This document shows positions 1-31,349 of a stretch of 64,000 nucleotides of DNA, in pieces. Position 1 is the stretch's first letter. Every line of letters begins with the position of its first letter. Where the stretch lies: positions 5,160,001 through 5,224,000 of the forward strand of contig NW_024881278.1 of NCBI RefSeq assembly GCF_018691265.1, written 5' to 3'. The notes below the pieces were generated by a model that worked only from the letters and a program-made list of their open reading frames with translations, searched no databases and was not told the origin of the DNA. Both the position numbers and the translations under genes were made by a program. Source of the stretch: Tyto alba (lineage: Eukaryota; Chordata; Aves; Strigiformes; Tytonidae).

Positions 1-3000
1 GCAGCGGACAGATTTCTACACAAGCAACTGAACAAACCCTAGTGAATATTCTACAGTCAGCAGCTGCTGCCTATGGGTCTAGTTCGCTGCCTCCATCTCC
101 GAATATTCAAAAGCCTTCTTTGGAAAGCAGGGCTCTGGACTACTGAAAAAGATAAAAAAACTGGAGCTTGAAAGTGGTTGGAACGTTACATCACAATTGA
201 ATATACGAAATTCAATAATTAAATAAAAACTCTTGTTGCTTTTTTCCCAAAGGAAAAATTTCCCTCAGCCATTCCTGGTGATCCTCTGGAGCTATTAGAA
301 AAAAAGCTAAGACACTTGAGCATTTTCACTGTTGTGAAGATTCTATAAGAAGACTGAAGGACCAAAATTATACTAAGACCTGAAGTTTAGGCACACAGAC
401 ACTGTTGCTACTCCCACATTCAGCTGGTGGATGGCACAGTTTTCACTTCCTGGAAGCTCTCTCCTAAACATACCAAAGAGAACTTCTAAGGGAGTCCTTA
501 CTGCTACAACAAATACCAGATGTAAAAATGGTCACTACTGCAATTGAATTTAGCAGAATAACAGCAGCAAGGAATTCAGATGATCCCAACTTCAAAACTA
601 TACATCCTTAGACTCAAGTTCAGCCTAAATATTTTGTATCTGCTGCAGATATAAAATAGCCAAACCTGAAAAATTTCAAAGTGAACTTGTAAAAACCCAC
701 TGTACATAAAACAGCAGCGGTTTCCAGCTTGTGATCATGGAGCCCCTGAAAGTCCACAGACCACTTCCATAAGCACCAAGAAGATTGCTTGTTTAGATGT
801 TATTTCATCAGTCAGCAGATCAATGTATTTCGAACTTCTACGATTGTGATTTGTATTAATTTAATAAATTTAATTTTGTTCAATTTCAATAAAAGCAGGA
901 ACAGACTCACAAGCATTTATAAAAATAACACTACTTACTTTGTGCATCAAGACAGATGAATGTAACCCAACCGATCAAAATGAAAATCAGAGATCTAGAA
1001 AGCGCCATGAACACTGCAGAAAAATATATCCTACTGAAAGCAAAACCAGATGGTTGTTTCTCATATACAGTACTTGTAAAGAATCATTTCAGTTGTGATA
1101 TCATAAGTGAGTTGCTATCTTGACAAATGTTTCAGTGAGAACAAGGCAAACGGTTGGAATAAGCCTTTGAGAGCAATCCACAAACTATATAACATGCTTA
1201 TCATTCTGAGCTTGTGAGATCAAAGTCCCTTTTGGGCACTAAAATTAAACCAACAAGGAAATATTTTTTTTTTTGTTACAGCACAAATTAAAAAGTCTGT
1301 TTCTATTTTAATATTCAACATAGAGATGCAAATAAATAAATTAGCAAGATCAGTGCAAGAAAAACCTACATATTCCATGGGAAAGAAGATGTCAAAAGGC
1401 AAAGGACCAGCATTACCTCTTTTGATCTCATACCGATGGCAGAATATCTTCTCATAACTCCATTCCACAAGGAATAAGTACAGAATTCCATTGATGTGAT
1501 GAAAGCAGAGACCTCTGAAGCGTGCCTAATATTTTATAGATACTATACATTGAAAATAGGTTGAGCAGGCAGTTAAAACATTTTATTTCAATGAAGTTTC
1601 CTTAAAAAAAGAAATTATACTAAAATCTTGCGGAGAACTTTCAAAGATTACAAATGGTACAGCTAAGTGTGCAGTTTGTTTCAATCATTTGAAGGTAGAT
1701 ATACCTTTAATTCAAAGGAGCAACTGATTACACAGTAAAGAAACTGCTGCCAGACCAAGGTCTTTTCATGTTTGTGCTAGCATGTTTTGTCACCATGGAT
1801 ACTAAAGTAATTACTCTAGTTTGAATGAAAATGCAAAATATAATAACATTGCATATAACAACAAAAAATAAAATTATCACTGTGCTCTCCTAGCCTTAAC
1901 TAATTGAAATGGAAATCTGGGAGCAATTCAAGCAGAAGCGATTAAAAATTATTAAAAGAAGTTCACTCGTGGGCACCATCTCTTTTGAACAAAGGCCACA
2001 TCCAGCCGTGATTATGCTGTCAGTGACATTATTACCGGAGCCAGTCTGAGGGAGTTATTTTTCCTCCCCTGCCTGATTGTTCCCTGTGTCCATGATGTCC
2101 AGGCTTTCTCAAGTTTATGTGGCAAAATACAGAAGACAGTTCTGTGCACAAAATACCTCCTGGGAAGAAGAAAAAGGAAGAGAAGTTTCCTGATCTTGTT
2201 CACTGAACAGCATCACGTTCCTCTGTGCTATCATGGCCAGGCCACAGGCTACATAAGCTGATATTTGTACCAAAAAGTTCTTCTAGCAACCAATCCTCTT
2301 GACCACTGGAAATATTTATGACATGGCATTTTAACCCACTAACAAAGACCTACTTTTGAATCTTCTAAACCACAGTAAAGGCAAGGCAGCTTCAACATTT
2401 TCTGGGATCTCTGTTAGCAAGAGGCAGCCGAGAATGCTGGAAGCTCTGGGACGAGAAGTGGCATGAGCTCTTAGAGGATAAAACTCCATAAAGATCTCTC
2501 TCGTTATCTATGGGGAAGCAGCCTAGAAGCTGCAGGAGGTAAGCCGTTAGTGTACACAAACCTCATGCAAAACCACCTGTAAGTTAAAGGTTACTTACAG
2601 GCAGGCATGGAATAAAAGCTGCTGCTTGGGTGCAGTGCAATGTGCTTATCAGCTCTTTATAACCTGCAACAGCTGTTTTGGCTGTGTGGGTGCCAGTTCA
2701 AGGCTGCATGCAGGATCTTCCTGCTCAGTGGGTGTTCTCAGGGATAGCCCTCCAAGCCAAAGCGATGTATCATGTGAGTCTCAACCATCGCCACCTGTGT
2801 CCCATCATGGAATCAGGCCCAGACCAAAGTTCAGATGAAGTTCATTTGTTTTCTACACTTAGCATACAAGGAAAGAGGAGGATGGAGACATGGCATTTAA
2901 AGTGAGATGATTTGTAACCCCAAACAAGCTATGGAACAGGCAGGAATACAACCCAGCAAGGGTGGGGTGGTGGAAATAATATTTTTTTCAGCTGACACTG

Positions 3001-4980
3001 AACACCTTTAACCAGAATATATCAGCCCACTGTCCAGCTATGTCACTGAGGACAGCATTGCTCACTGAGCACAAGCTGCACAACAATGGAAAACAGCAGG
3101 ACACACATTTCTCCCTCACCAGACTTATAAGCAATAGGCATCTACTAAGGGCTGTGGGGGGGTGCACAGTCCTCCCCAAACTAAGGATGCTGCCCACTTG
3201 CAACAGCACCTATCAAATTAGCATTCAAAGCCCTTGTGATTCCCAAAGTAGAGGTGCTCATGCAGTCCTGTGCAACTGTCAGCTGCTGTAGCTTTCAGAC
3301 TGCCTGATGGCTCCATCAACCTCCAGCATCGTGATGCTCAAAGACAGGATGAGACAGTAACCTCAGGGCCACAGCTATTGTGTGCTGTCACTTGGCCTAA
3401 AGCCTGGAAAAGGCTTTGGCTGGTTTTATTTATAGATATAGCCAATAGGGGATAGACCAGTAAATCTACTTCTGTAGAAAGATAAATTTAACACGATCGC
3501 AAGTCTTCCTTACTTCCTAGTTATTAAGAAATAAAGAAAAAACTCAGAACACAGTGGTACAGTTCAAACAGATTAGATTTTACCGAGAACAGCTGCAGAA
3601 GGAATGTCTTCAGTATACGTCTATGTGTACTGCTCTCTTGGACATCAATAATAACTTAAGGTTTTACCTTTGCCTCGAGTGGAGAGGAGGGTACCTAAGC
3701 AGAAGCAGGAAACTTCATGTAGTTGCTCAAGCAAACATCTGATGCACAGTAGCAGTTTACCAACACAATATAGTACATCTGTACACTCAACAAGAGGAGG
3801 AAACAATGTTTTAAAAAAAATCAGTTCCCTTCTGGCAAAGAGAATTGTTCTCTCAGCCACATGAAACATGTCCGTGCTATTCATAGTTCTATGTTTACAG
3901 ACTGGGGCAACCATATGTTCACATTTCTTCTAACATGTCATCTTTTTCTCTTGGAGCCAATACTGACTTTAAAATTCTGGCCCTTTCTCCAAGATTTCTG
4001 GACATCAAGTGAACAGGCACAGCTCCACAATGCAGGAAGTTAAATACACATGTGACAGTCGGATGTACACTGTAGTCTTCCCAGTACACTCAACTGCACA
4101 TATACAGGCCATCTATATAGCAATTTCTAGAAATAGAATCATGGAAACTAATCCTATTCATAGATTTAACAGACTGTTTAAATGGTACGATCGGTACTGT
4201 GGCAGTGGAAGGCAAAGTTAAACATGTTTTTGACACAGCTTAGTTTGACATTTTGCATACTTGGGTCATTTGTAGGGCAGCTCACTCAGGATTTTTTAAT
4301 CCAGCTTCAAAACTAAATGCAGATAAAAATTCTTTTAAGTTCTCATATACTTGGAGTAGCTCTGCATTCAACCATATCCTGTTCTTGACAGACAAAAAGC
4401 CTCCATCATGATGCTGCAATTTAATCACAAATACATATGCATGATTGAGACCATTAAACAACATTTACACACTCAGTTCTTACAAGAATCTACAAAACAC
4501 TCACACACTTCTTAAATTAATAACATTTATTTCCATTAAACCAAGACAAATTTTCAAAATTAATACAAGATAAAAATTCAAGGTGGTTGGTAAGGGGAAA
4601 AAGGATTGACTGCACATCATGTATGTTATTTTTATGTGATCCAAAATATTTTTGAATAAACCAACACTGGCACATGGAACTGGCATTTCTCCCACAGAAC
4701 AAAACCAGCAGAATTTCCCCTTCTCTTCTAGTCAGTAGTTCTATGAAAACTAAACACAGATACATGCAGCCTGCAACTTTCATAGCAAAGTTTACCATGG
4801 GAATTTGGAACAATCCTCTATTAGAAGTCACAAAATTGTAGCAAAACACTTATTCTACTGCATTTTCATACCCAATGGAATTTATAATACTTCCCCTCTT
4901 TCAGTGAGCTACAATCAGTTTTCCAATGTTTACTGTAAGTGCTTAAAACCGTACTATTACTTGCAAACAGGCCTGAGGCA
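1..4980. other. AT-rich sequence beyond SANBR, no supported gene
   Basis: I find no exon pair with splice sites, no RNA gene and no recognisable mobile element here. Open frames are short and resemble nothing I know. The longest are minus-strand frames of about 110 codons (4517-4849) and 60 codons (4282-4464), which are within what chance gives in DNA this AT-rich. In human the next genes past SANBR are C2orf74 and AHSA2/USP34; nothing here resembles AHSA2 or USP34. The stretch could be intergenic DNA or a long 3' UTR. Confidence 0.5.
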
Positions 4981-4994
4981 TTAATAAAGCCTTA

Positions 4995-5103
4995 TTTATT
5001 TGATACAGATTAAAGCACGCTTGCAAAGTTACCACTTCTGCTCAAGATCAAAGCCATTGAAATCCACAGTTTTGCCTGTTGGTTCCATTGAGCTCCGAGT
5101 TTG
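4995..5103 (-). other. candidate alternative 3'-terminal exon of SANBR
   Basis: On the minus strand a pyrimidine-rich tract ends in CCTATAG at 5104-5110. From 5103 a 24-codon frame runs to a TAA at 5029-5031; its end reads VDFNGFDLEQKW. An AATAAA (minus strand, 4995-5000) follows 29 nt after the stop. The frame starts in phase 0, so it could join directly to the SANBR exon ending at 7811, giving a shorter isoform that skips the last two exons. I do not recognise the peptide. It could also be the end of another small gene, or a chance match. Confidence 0.3.
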
Positions 5104-5350
5104 CTATAGGATTGGACAAAACACACAATAAACAACATTCATTTCTTAACTGTTTCAATAAAAATCTTCCACCTTGAAATCAGTATTTTCAAGTATTGCT
5201 ATCCTAATCTTCTAACACCTACTGAAAATCCTCAAGAAACAAGGCAAACAAAAAAAGCCTGAATGGAAAGAAGAGTGCATTTATCTCCCTCTCCTTACCC
5301 CACACCCCACCCTCCCACCCAGGATCTTGCTGACTTAATTCCAAACTCAC

Positions 5351-5405
5351 AAATTATTGTACAGCCGTGGCCTGGAATAAGCTTTCCCTGAGCGCTCTTT
5401 TCTAC
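5351..5405 (-). other. candidate small exon, minus strand
   Basis: A 55-nt minus-strand segment sits between an acceptor-like TTTTTGAAACAG (ending 5406) and a consensus donor GTGAGT (5345-5350). One frame is open and rich in basic residues (RKERSGKAYSRPRLYNN), but it needs an incoming phase that none of the mapped SANBR exons just upstream supplies, and it does not leave the next candidate exon in its open 24-codon frame. It may be an untranslated 3' exon or a splice-site coincidence. Confidence 0.2.
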
Positions 5406-6359
5406 CTGTTTCAAAAAGTCAGAACGTGTTTACTTGAATTCAGCCATTATTATTGCCATTATTGCCATTTTCTTTGCTAATATGCGACATTTTCTAAGCG
5501 AGTTATTCCATTTTGGTAGCCCTGGATTTTACATGTACACAAACTTGTATTCTATTGCTCCAAATACAGAACTTGAAAGTGCATCTGACTTCTAAACAGT
5601 ATTATTCAGGCAGGTTTCAGAAAGTAACTAGACCCAAAAGATTTACATGCACAAATCTTCATAATGATACATCTCCATTGAAAAATGCAGAATTAGTAGC
5701 ATATTTGCTTAGAAATTTAGTGGCATAGCATCATTAAGAGATAGAACTGCTTCACATCCTAAGGTCTGTGTACTAGTAGGGAACAAGACACTGTATTGTG
5801 CAAGAGGACTCAGATATGGAATGGGAATGAGTATTAATTTCACATACAAGTAAAGCAAGTGTTTCACGTGCAAGAGGTAATACTGCATCATCATGGCATT
5901 TATATAATCTTTGGAGGTCTAGTCTCTACCTGCTACCCACCTTCACACGAATGAGAGTTGTGTGATACACAGAAGGAAGCCTCAGAACTGCATTAAAGTT
6001 TTGCTTAAAGTAGTCTACATCACAGGTATTGTCACGGACTTTAAATGCAAATCCCTAGAGCACTGACCTAAAATGTACTATCAAATACTACACAATATAA
6101 ATACACTAGGTGGCTTGTGTTAATGCTGCTGACTGTATTCAGAATTCAGTAGTCTTGCTTTTTCCTTTTCAGTATTTCTAGCATACCAAAAGGCATATTT
6201 ATGTCTTCCCCCATAAATAAAGTTAGTCTGATAACTTAACTTTGTATATTTATAAAATATTTCCTATGCAACTTAACACAATAGCCTAAAAAAGCAATTA
6301 AATTTAAATTTAAGAAATAGTATATTTACAATTAAAATAAGTACAGACCTTACTGGATA

Positions 6360-6365
6360 TTTATT
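6360..6365 (-). terminator. candidate polyadenylation signal of SANBR
   Basis: Minus-strand AATAAA lying about 150 nt past the SANBR TAA stop. It would give a short 3' UTR. Another AATAAA lies at 4995-5000, so more than one cleavage site is possible. Confidence 0.35.
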
Positions 6366-6512
6366 AATTTATCGCACAAAATAATTTACAAGGCTTAAAG
6401 TAATAAATAAGTCACTGGAAAGCTTTCAGAGATGTGCATTTTCCATCTGTCAGAGTGCAGAACAGTTTCAGGAAGCAGTAATGAATTCTGGCTAAAGTTT
6501 TTTCATGCGTCC

Positions 6513-26438
<19,926 letters not shown>

Positions 26439-27565
26439 CTAGAAGAGAAAAAGTTTATTAGCAAGTCTCAATGCATGGTTTGCTAAAGCTTGATCTACCT
26501 TAACTGCAGCATTCTATAAATTAGCAAAGGAAATGTTTACCACAGCATTATAGTCAAGTACTACTGCCTTATCTGACAAAATTTATGTATTCATATCTGC
26601 ACTCTAAAAACCCTAGGAGGAGAAGCAGATGTGCAAAACGCACCAAACCCAACTCAACAGCAGCAAGCACTTCCTGCCATTCCTTTGAGTTGCGTGTTTC
26701 CAGGAGGGATTCACACCACTGAGCCCTCCAATACAAGGCAAGACTTCTCACAATCTGAGAATAAACAGCCCAAGCTACAGAGAGTCGTATTTTGTTTAAA
26801 TTTATTCGCATTCAAATACACGTGTCTGTTTCTCACAAGCTTTCTACTGCTCAACTTTGGTCCCCTCTCGCTCTGCCTATTTGTCTTGCACACCTGACTT
26901 CCATTATATAGGAGCCAACCCAGGGCACTCAGCTGAGGGTCATCAATAATACTTTGGAGCCAGAAAACGCAACACCTGGGTGTCTTTCAGCTCTCATCCT
27001 CAAGACCTGACTTTTGAGTTGTCTTAAGGCACTCATAACTCCTGATTAGCTGGGATTACCAGGGCCAAAAAAACCTTGTTCCTTCAGCTTCAAGTTGGAC
27101 ATCAGAACAAAACATATAAGGACAGCAGCGAACACCTTAAAAAAATGCAGATCTCCTTATTTGAAAAAAGTGTTATATTTAGTTGGGGTTTTCTTCTTTT
27201 TCCAAATTAATTTTATGTATAACACAAGGGAACACAGTAAAAATTCAAAGTTGTAGCATATGCTGGAAGAAAACTGTAGGCATTAATCGAGACTTTCATA
27301 TTCAAGGAACACACAGCCAAAGAGATTAGTAAGGACTCCTATTTGGAAACCACTTTGGACCTTTTCTGAAGTGCCATAAACAGATCACATAAATAACTGA
27401 ACTTGAAAGTCACATACAGAATTTTGACTTATAAAGCAAGGATTACAGAGAATTCCAGAGAAAATACACTTAGATGATAGCAGATTTAACTGATCATTTG
27501 TTATTAAAGTATACTACACATAGATTGTTTTTCTGCATCACCCTCTTTCTAGAAGAAAAGATGCT

Positions 27566-28149
27566 TGTCCTGGTTTCAGCTGGGATAGAGTTAATTTTCT
27601 TCCTAGTGGCTGGTACAGTGCTTTGTTTTATACTTGGTGTGACAACAATGTTGATAACACACTGATGTGTTAGTTGTTGCTAAGTAGCTCTTATCCTAGG
27701 TTCAGGAGTTTTCAGTTTCCTGTGCTCAGCCAGTGAGGAGGTGCACAAGAAGCTGGGAGGGAGCGTGGCCAGGAGAGCTGGCCTGAACTAGCCAAGGGGA
27801 TATTCCACGCCATAGGACATCACGCTCAGTATAGAAACTGGGGGGGAGTTGGTTGGGAAGCACAGATCGCTGCTCAGGCATCGGTCAGCAGGTGGTGAGC
27901 AACTGCATTGTGTATCAGTTCCCTTTTCTTGGGTTTTATTTCTCGAGCTTTTTGTTATATTCATTTTCATTATACTAATATTATAATTTTTAATTAGTGT
28001 TGTTATGCTTTCTGTCAGTTACTAAACAGTTATCTCAATCCACTAGTTTTATTTTTTTTTCTATTCTCCTCCCCATCCCACTGGGAGGGGAGAGAACTGA
28101 GTGAGTGGCTGTGTAGTGCTTAGTTGCTGGCTGGGGTTAAAGCACAACA
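27566..28149 (+). mobile_element. solo LTR of an avian endogenous retrovirus
   Basis: The element starts TGTCCTGGTTTCAGCTGGGA and ends GGTTAAAGCACAACA, the TG...CA ends of a retroviral LTR. It is flanked by a perfect 5-bp duplication, ATGCT, at 27561-27565 and 28150-28154. Inside are a decayed TATA-like CAGTATAGAAA near 27828 and a C-rich end typical of this family. No gag, pol or env is present, so it is a solo LTR left by recombination. The family is very abundant in many non-galliform birds. A 5-bp duplication fits ERV-L-like integration; I cannot assign a library name with certainty. It lies in SANBR intron 1, antisense to the gene. Confidence 0.92.
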
Positions 28150-28987
28150 ATGCTTAAAATATACAAAATAGCACTGATTTTGTTTCTAACTCTAGAAGCT
28201 ATTCCAGCACTTGGTTTTTTGTTTTTTTTTTTTGGTAGAAACAGAAATCACAATAGCAGGTAACTATAAGCCTTCATTCTCTCTAAAAAGCAGCTGGATG
28301 AAACCATCAGAAAGAAAAACCCCAGAACCCACTAAGATAATTTTTAGGTTTCATATACTCATGAGATTAAAAAAAAAAAGTCACAAATAAAACAGAAGTC
28401 CAATAGAAAAAGTCATATCATTTTACCAATTCTATCTAAATGAAATCTATTGTAAAGCATGCCAAATAGCCAGCTTTAAAGGACAAAAGTCCTTCACAGA
28501 CAACATGAGCCCAAACTTTCTAGTTAAGATAGATGCTACTGTGAGGTAAAGGTAGATCAGCCCCTGCAGTCATTGAGCCCTCAGCCCTCATCCTGACAGT
28601 ACTATCAAGTGGTGTCACTGTGGTAATTCTGTGGTGGAGAATTCTCACTGTCAGTGCAGACAGATGTCAGTATCAATTATATTTAAGCCACTGAATATCT
28701 ACATATCTGCTGCTATGAAATTAAAAAAACAGGCCAGAACAGACCAGCACCAGTGGTAAACCTGGGTGGTTATAAAATATGAAACCGACGTCTTATGCTA
28801 CCTTGGATGCACATAGCAGCTGATTTGAAAATACATTTGAATGAGATAAGTAAATGATGGAGTATTAGAATCCTCTGGGCTTGCACCATAAAATACACTT
28901 AATGGAAGTAAAATTACTAACAATGTCATTATTCCATAAGCGACCATTTAAATGACTTGTTCTACAGTATGATTATACTAGATAATC

Positions 28988-29008
28988 AAAGAAAGAAAGA
29001 AAGAAAAG
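28988..29008 (+). repeat. GAAA microsatellite
   Basis: About five GAAA units in SANBR intron 1. Confidence 0.85.
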
Positions 29009-30273
29009 CAGTTATTTTACAATAGCTAGTCTACAATTTAAAGGAAAAAATGTTGAGTACTTTGTTGGTAACAAGTTTACATACACATCAGCACTGTGTA
29101 CCATGAAGCAACCTGACCATGCAGGGATGACAGGTATGCTAAAAACTGAGAGGATGAAGTCTCTGTCACTCAAATATTTTTTTATTTGCTTATTCTGTAC
29201 ATTAAAATACAGTTTTATATATGCTTATTACTGCAAAGATAAATGAAGCAGCATACTTAGTTACAAGCATACAGAAGTTAAGTAAGTCTTTTTATTTCTG
29301 TTCTGGAAAGAGCACAGGACTCCTCTTTGTGGCTTTACACACGGTATCTAACATTTGCCTTTTTATCCTTTAGGAAATCCTGTCAGAAGTATAGTTAAAA
29401 GACACACACAAGATTCTGTCTCATGCAAGAACGGTGCACTCCGTAAGAAAAGCAACATAAAGCCTGTAATAAATCACATTGTTAAGAAAGAGAAGGCAAT
29501 TTCTACAGATTCTCTCCAGCTTGTTACTGCAAGTAATGCTCAAGCTCACTCTTTCCTCAACTATGGAAATTGGAGAAAAAAGTTTCAGAATTATTTAATT
29601 CTGACCAACTTATTTGATATGCACAATATAGAAAGATATGTGACAACTGGGATTTTTATTAATACTTAGAATTCAAAATTAAGAGTGTAAAGGATTCCTA
29701 ACAATTTAATGTCTCATAGAACTGATGTGAATTAAAGAGTTAATTCATTATGCAGGAAGCTGGTTTTCATTAGGGAAATGCACCGCCTCATTTAAGACAG
29801 ATTTTTTTAATTTTTCTTTAATGCAAAGAATCAATCTAAAAATTAAAAATTACTATCCCCTTGCACGTGCATAACCCGCAGGAAGGTAAAGATGGTGGGA
29901 TGGGCACGAGGTTTCATGCAGAACCTTTAAACGCAAGGAAGCGATGGTGCAGAATGGGGTGTGGGGGGAGAAATAGCAGCAACTTCGATTGTAGTTTGCC
30001 CACGTATCAGTCTAAATAAAAATTAAAATAACGTATTTAAATAAAAAGATCCCAGTGCTGGGGGGCAAGATCCTACAGGTTGTAAGCAGCCTCCTGGCGC
30101 AATACCGCCCTGGTGGGACCCGCCCCAGCAGTGGGGACCCCCGCCCGCCACCCCAACCCTCTCGGAGGGAGGAGAACCCCGCCGCTGTCGGGCGGCCCCC
30201 CCGGTCCGAGGGGCGAGAGAGCGGGGAGAAGCGCAGCGCCGGCGCTCCCGGGAGGGCAGCGGGTAGCGGTTAC

Positions 30274-30500
30274 CTGGCGGGCTCCCAGGCGAGGGGCAGA
30301 GCGGCGCGGCGGGACGGGCAACGGCTCCTCCTCGAGGGGCAACGGCCGCCGGGGCAGGCGGCGGCGCCGCTCCCCTGAGGGGACGAACGGCACGGCGGGC
30401 TCCCGGCGTGGCGGAGCGGAGCCCGGGCGCGGCCGCTCCCGCCGAGAACCTCGGCAGGGCCGCCGACAGGGCTCCTCAGGGCGGCGGGACCGGCGAGATG
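30274..30500 (-). other. SANBR: probable untranslated first exon of SANBR
   Basis: A strong minus-strand donor, GCCAG|GTAACC, puts an exon end at 30274. Joined to the acceptor at 26438 it would give a 5' UTR. The transcription start is not visible in sequence; the right border given is approximate. Confidence 0.5.
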
Positions 30501-30668
30501 GCCGCCCCCGTTCCCCGTCCCCACCGGCCGACGCTCGAAGCGCGCGAGGCGGGCGCCCTCACACCCCAGCGCCGCCCGACCCCACCCTTTCGGGGCGGGG
30601 GGAGTGCGCGGGCCGCGAGCGCCGTTGGGGGGGGTGGGGTGGTGGGAACGGACGGGACACGGCAGCCA

Positions 30669-30673
30669 CCAAT
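30669..30673 (+). promoter_or_regulatory. CCAAT box (NF-Y type)
   Basis: CCAAT in ACCAATCGGC, a good NF-Y context. A second lies 52 nt on. Confidence 0.5.
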
Positions 30674-30720
30674 CGGCGCCGGGCGGGTGATGAGACCCCG
30701 CCCACTCCGCCCGGGGAGAG

Positions 30721-30746
30721 CCAATAGGGTGGGCTGAGGGCGGGGC
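30721..30746 (+). promoter_or_regulatory. CCAAT box and GC box
   Basis: AGCCAATAGG at 30719-30728 is a good NF-Y site. It is followed by GGGCGGGGC (30738-30746), a consensus Sp-family GC box. Confidence 0.55.
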
Positions 30747-30879
30747 GGAGTGAAATGCGGCCGCGCGAGCAGCGCGGGCGCCCCGGCGCGCTCCGTGTTG
30801 CGGAGGCGGCCCCGCCTTGTCGCACTGCAGCGGCGGCGGCAGCAGCAGCGACCCCCTGCCGCCTCGCGCCCGGCGTCCC

Positions 30880-30892
30880 GTAGCCTAGCAAC
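30880..30892 (+). promoter_or_regulatory. RFX-type X-box
   Basis: GTAGCCTAGCAAC fits the RFX X-box pattern GTNRCC, one spacer base, RGYAAC. X-boxes occur in MHC class II and in ciliary gene promoters. It lies 64 nt from a perfect CRE. Confidence 0.5.
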
Positions 30893-30955
30893 GCCCCCCC
30901 CCCCGCGCGCGAGGGCGGGGGGAAATGAGGGGACGGGACTCTCCCCGCCTCCGCG

Positions 30956-30963
30956 TGACGTCA
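30956..30963. promoter_or_regulatory. full palindromic CRE
   Basis: TGACGTCA, the consensus CREB/ATF site. Further half-sites (CGTCA) occur at about 31058-31076, and TGACG at about 30993 and 31316. Confidence 0.6.
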
Positions 30964-31349
30964 GACTGCGCCTCCGCCTCGTCACAGCACCACTGACGCA
31001 GCGCGGCCTCCGCCCGCGCTTCGATCTCGACTGATTGGGGGGGGGAAGGAGCTATTCCGTCACGCGCGTGGCGTCACGCCCCGCGCTCCAGAGCGCCCGT
31101 GACACTGCTCCAACCTCTCCCTAGCTCGGTGCGAGGTCACAGAGATCCTTCCCCTCTGCTGCTGCCCGCACCCCCCAGCTCCGGCTCCTCGAGCAGTGCC
31201 CCAGCATTCCTCAGGAGTAACGCTGGTCCCATTCCTCCAGTAACAAAATTCCCTGATTACGTCCCCACCTGCCAAAGTGGTAACAGGAAGGTGAAACCTG
31301 GGCAGCCCGAGCAGGTGACGTTGTAAAGTTCTCAGCACCTGTCAAAATA

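Noticed and set aside
4282..4464. 60-codon minus-strand frame ending LKNPE
   Set aside because: Looked protein-like, but has no splice partner or known match and its length is within chance. Kept only as part of the unexplained region.
4517..4849. 110-codon minus-strand frame
   Set aside because: AT-rich, no conserved motif, no flanking splice sites of note.
27474..27665. 63-codon hydrophobic frame
   Set aside because: Runs into the LTR; composition of the LTR start, not a gene. No retroviral protein domain is present anywhere around it.
30055..31338. Several long open frames on both strands rich in Arg, Pro, Gly and Ala
   Set aside because: They come from GC-rich CpG-island composition, where stops are rare. 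No homology, no splice structure, and they overlap each other on both strands.
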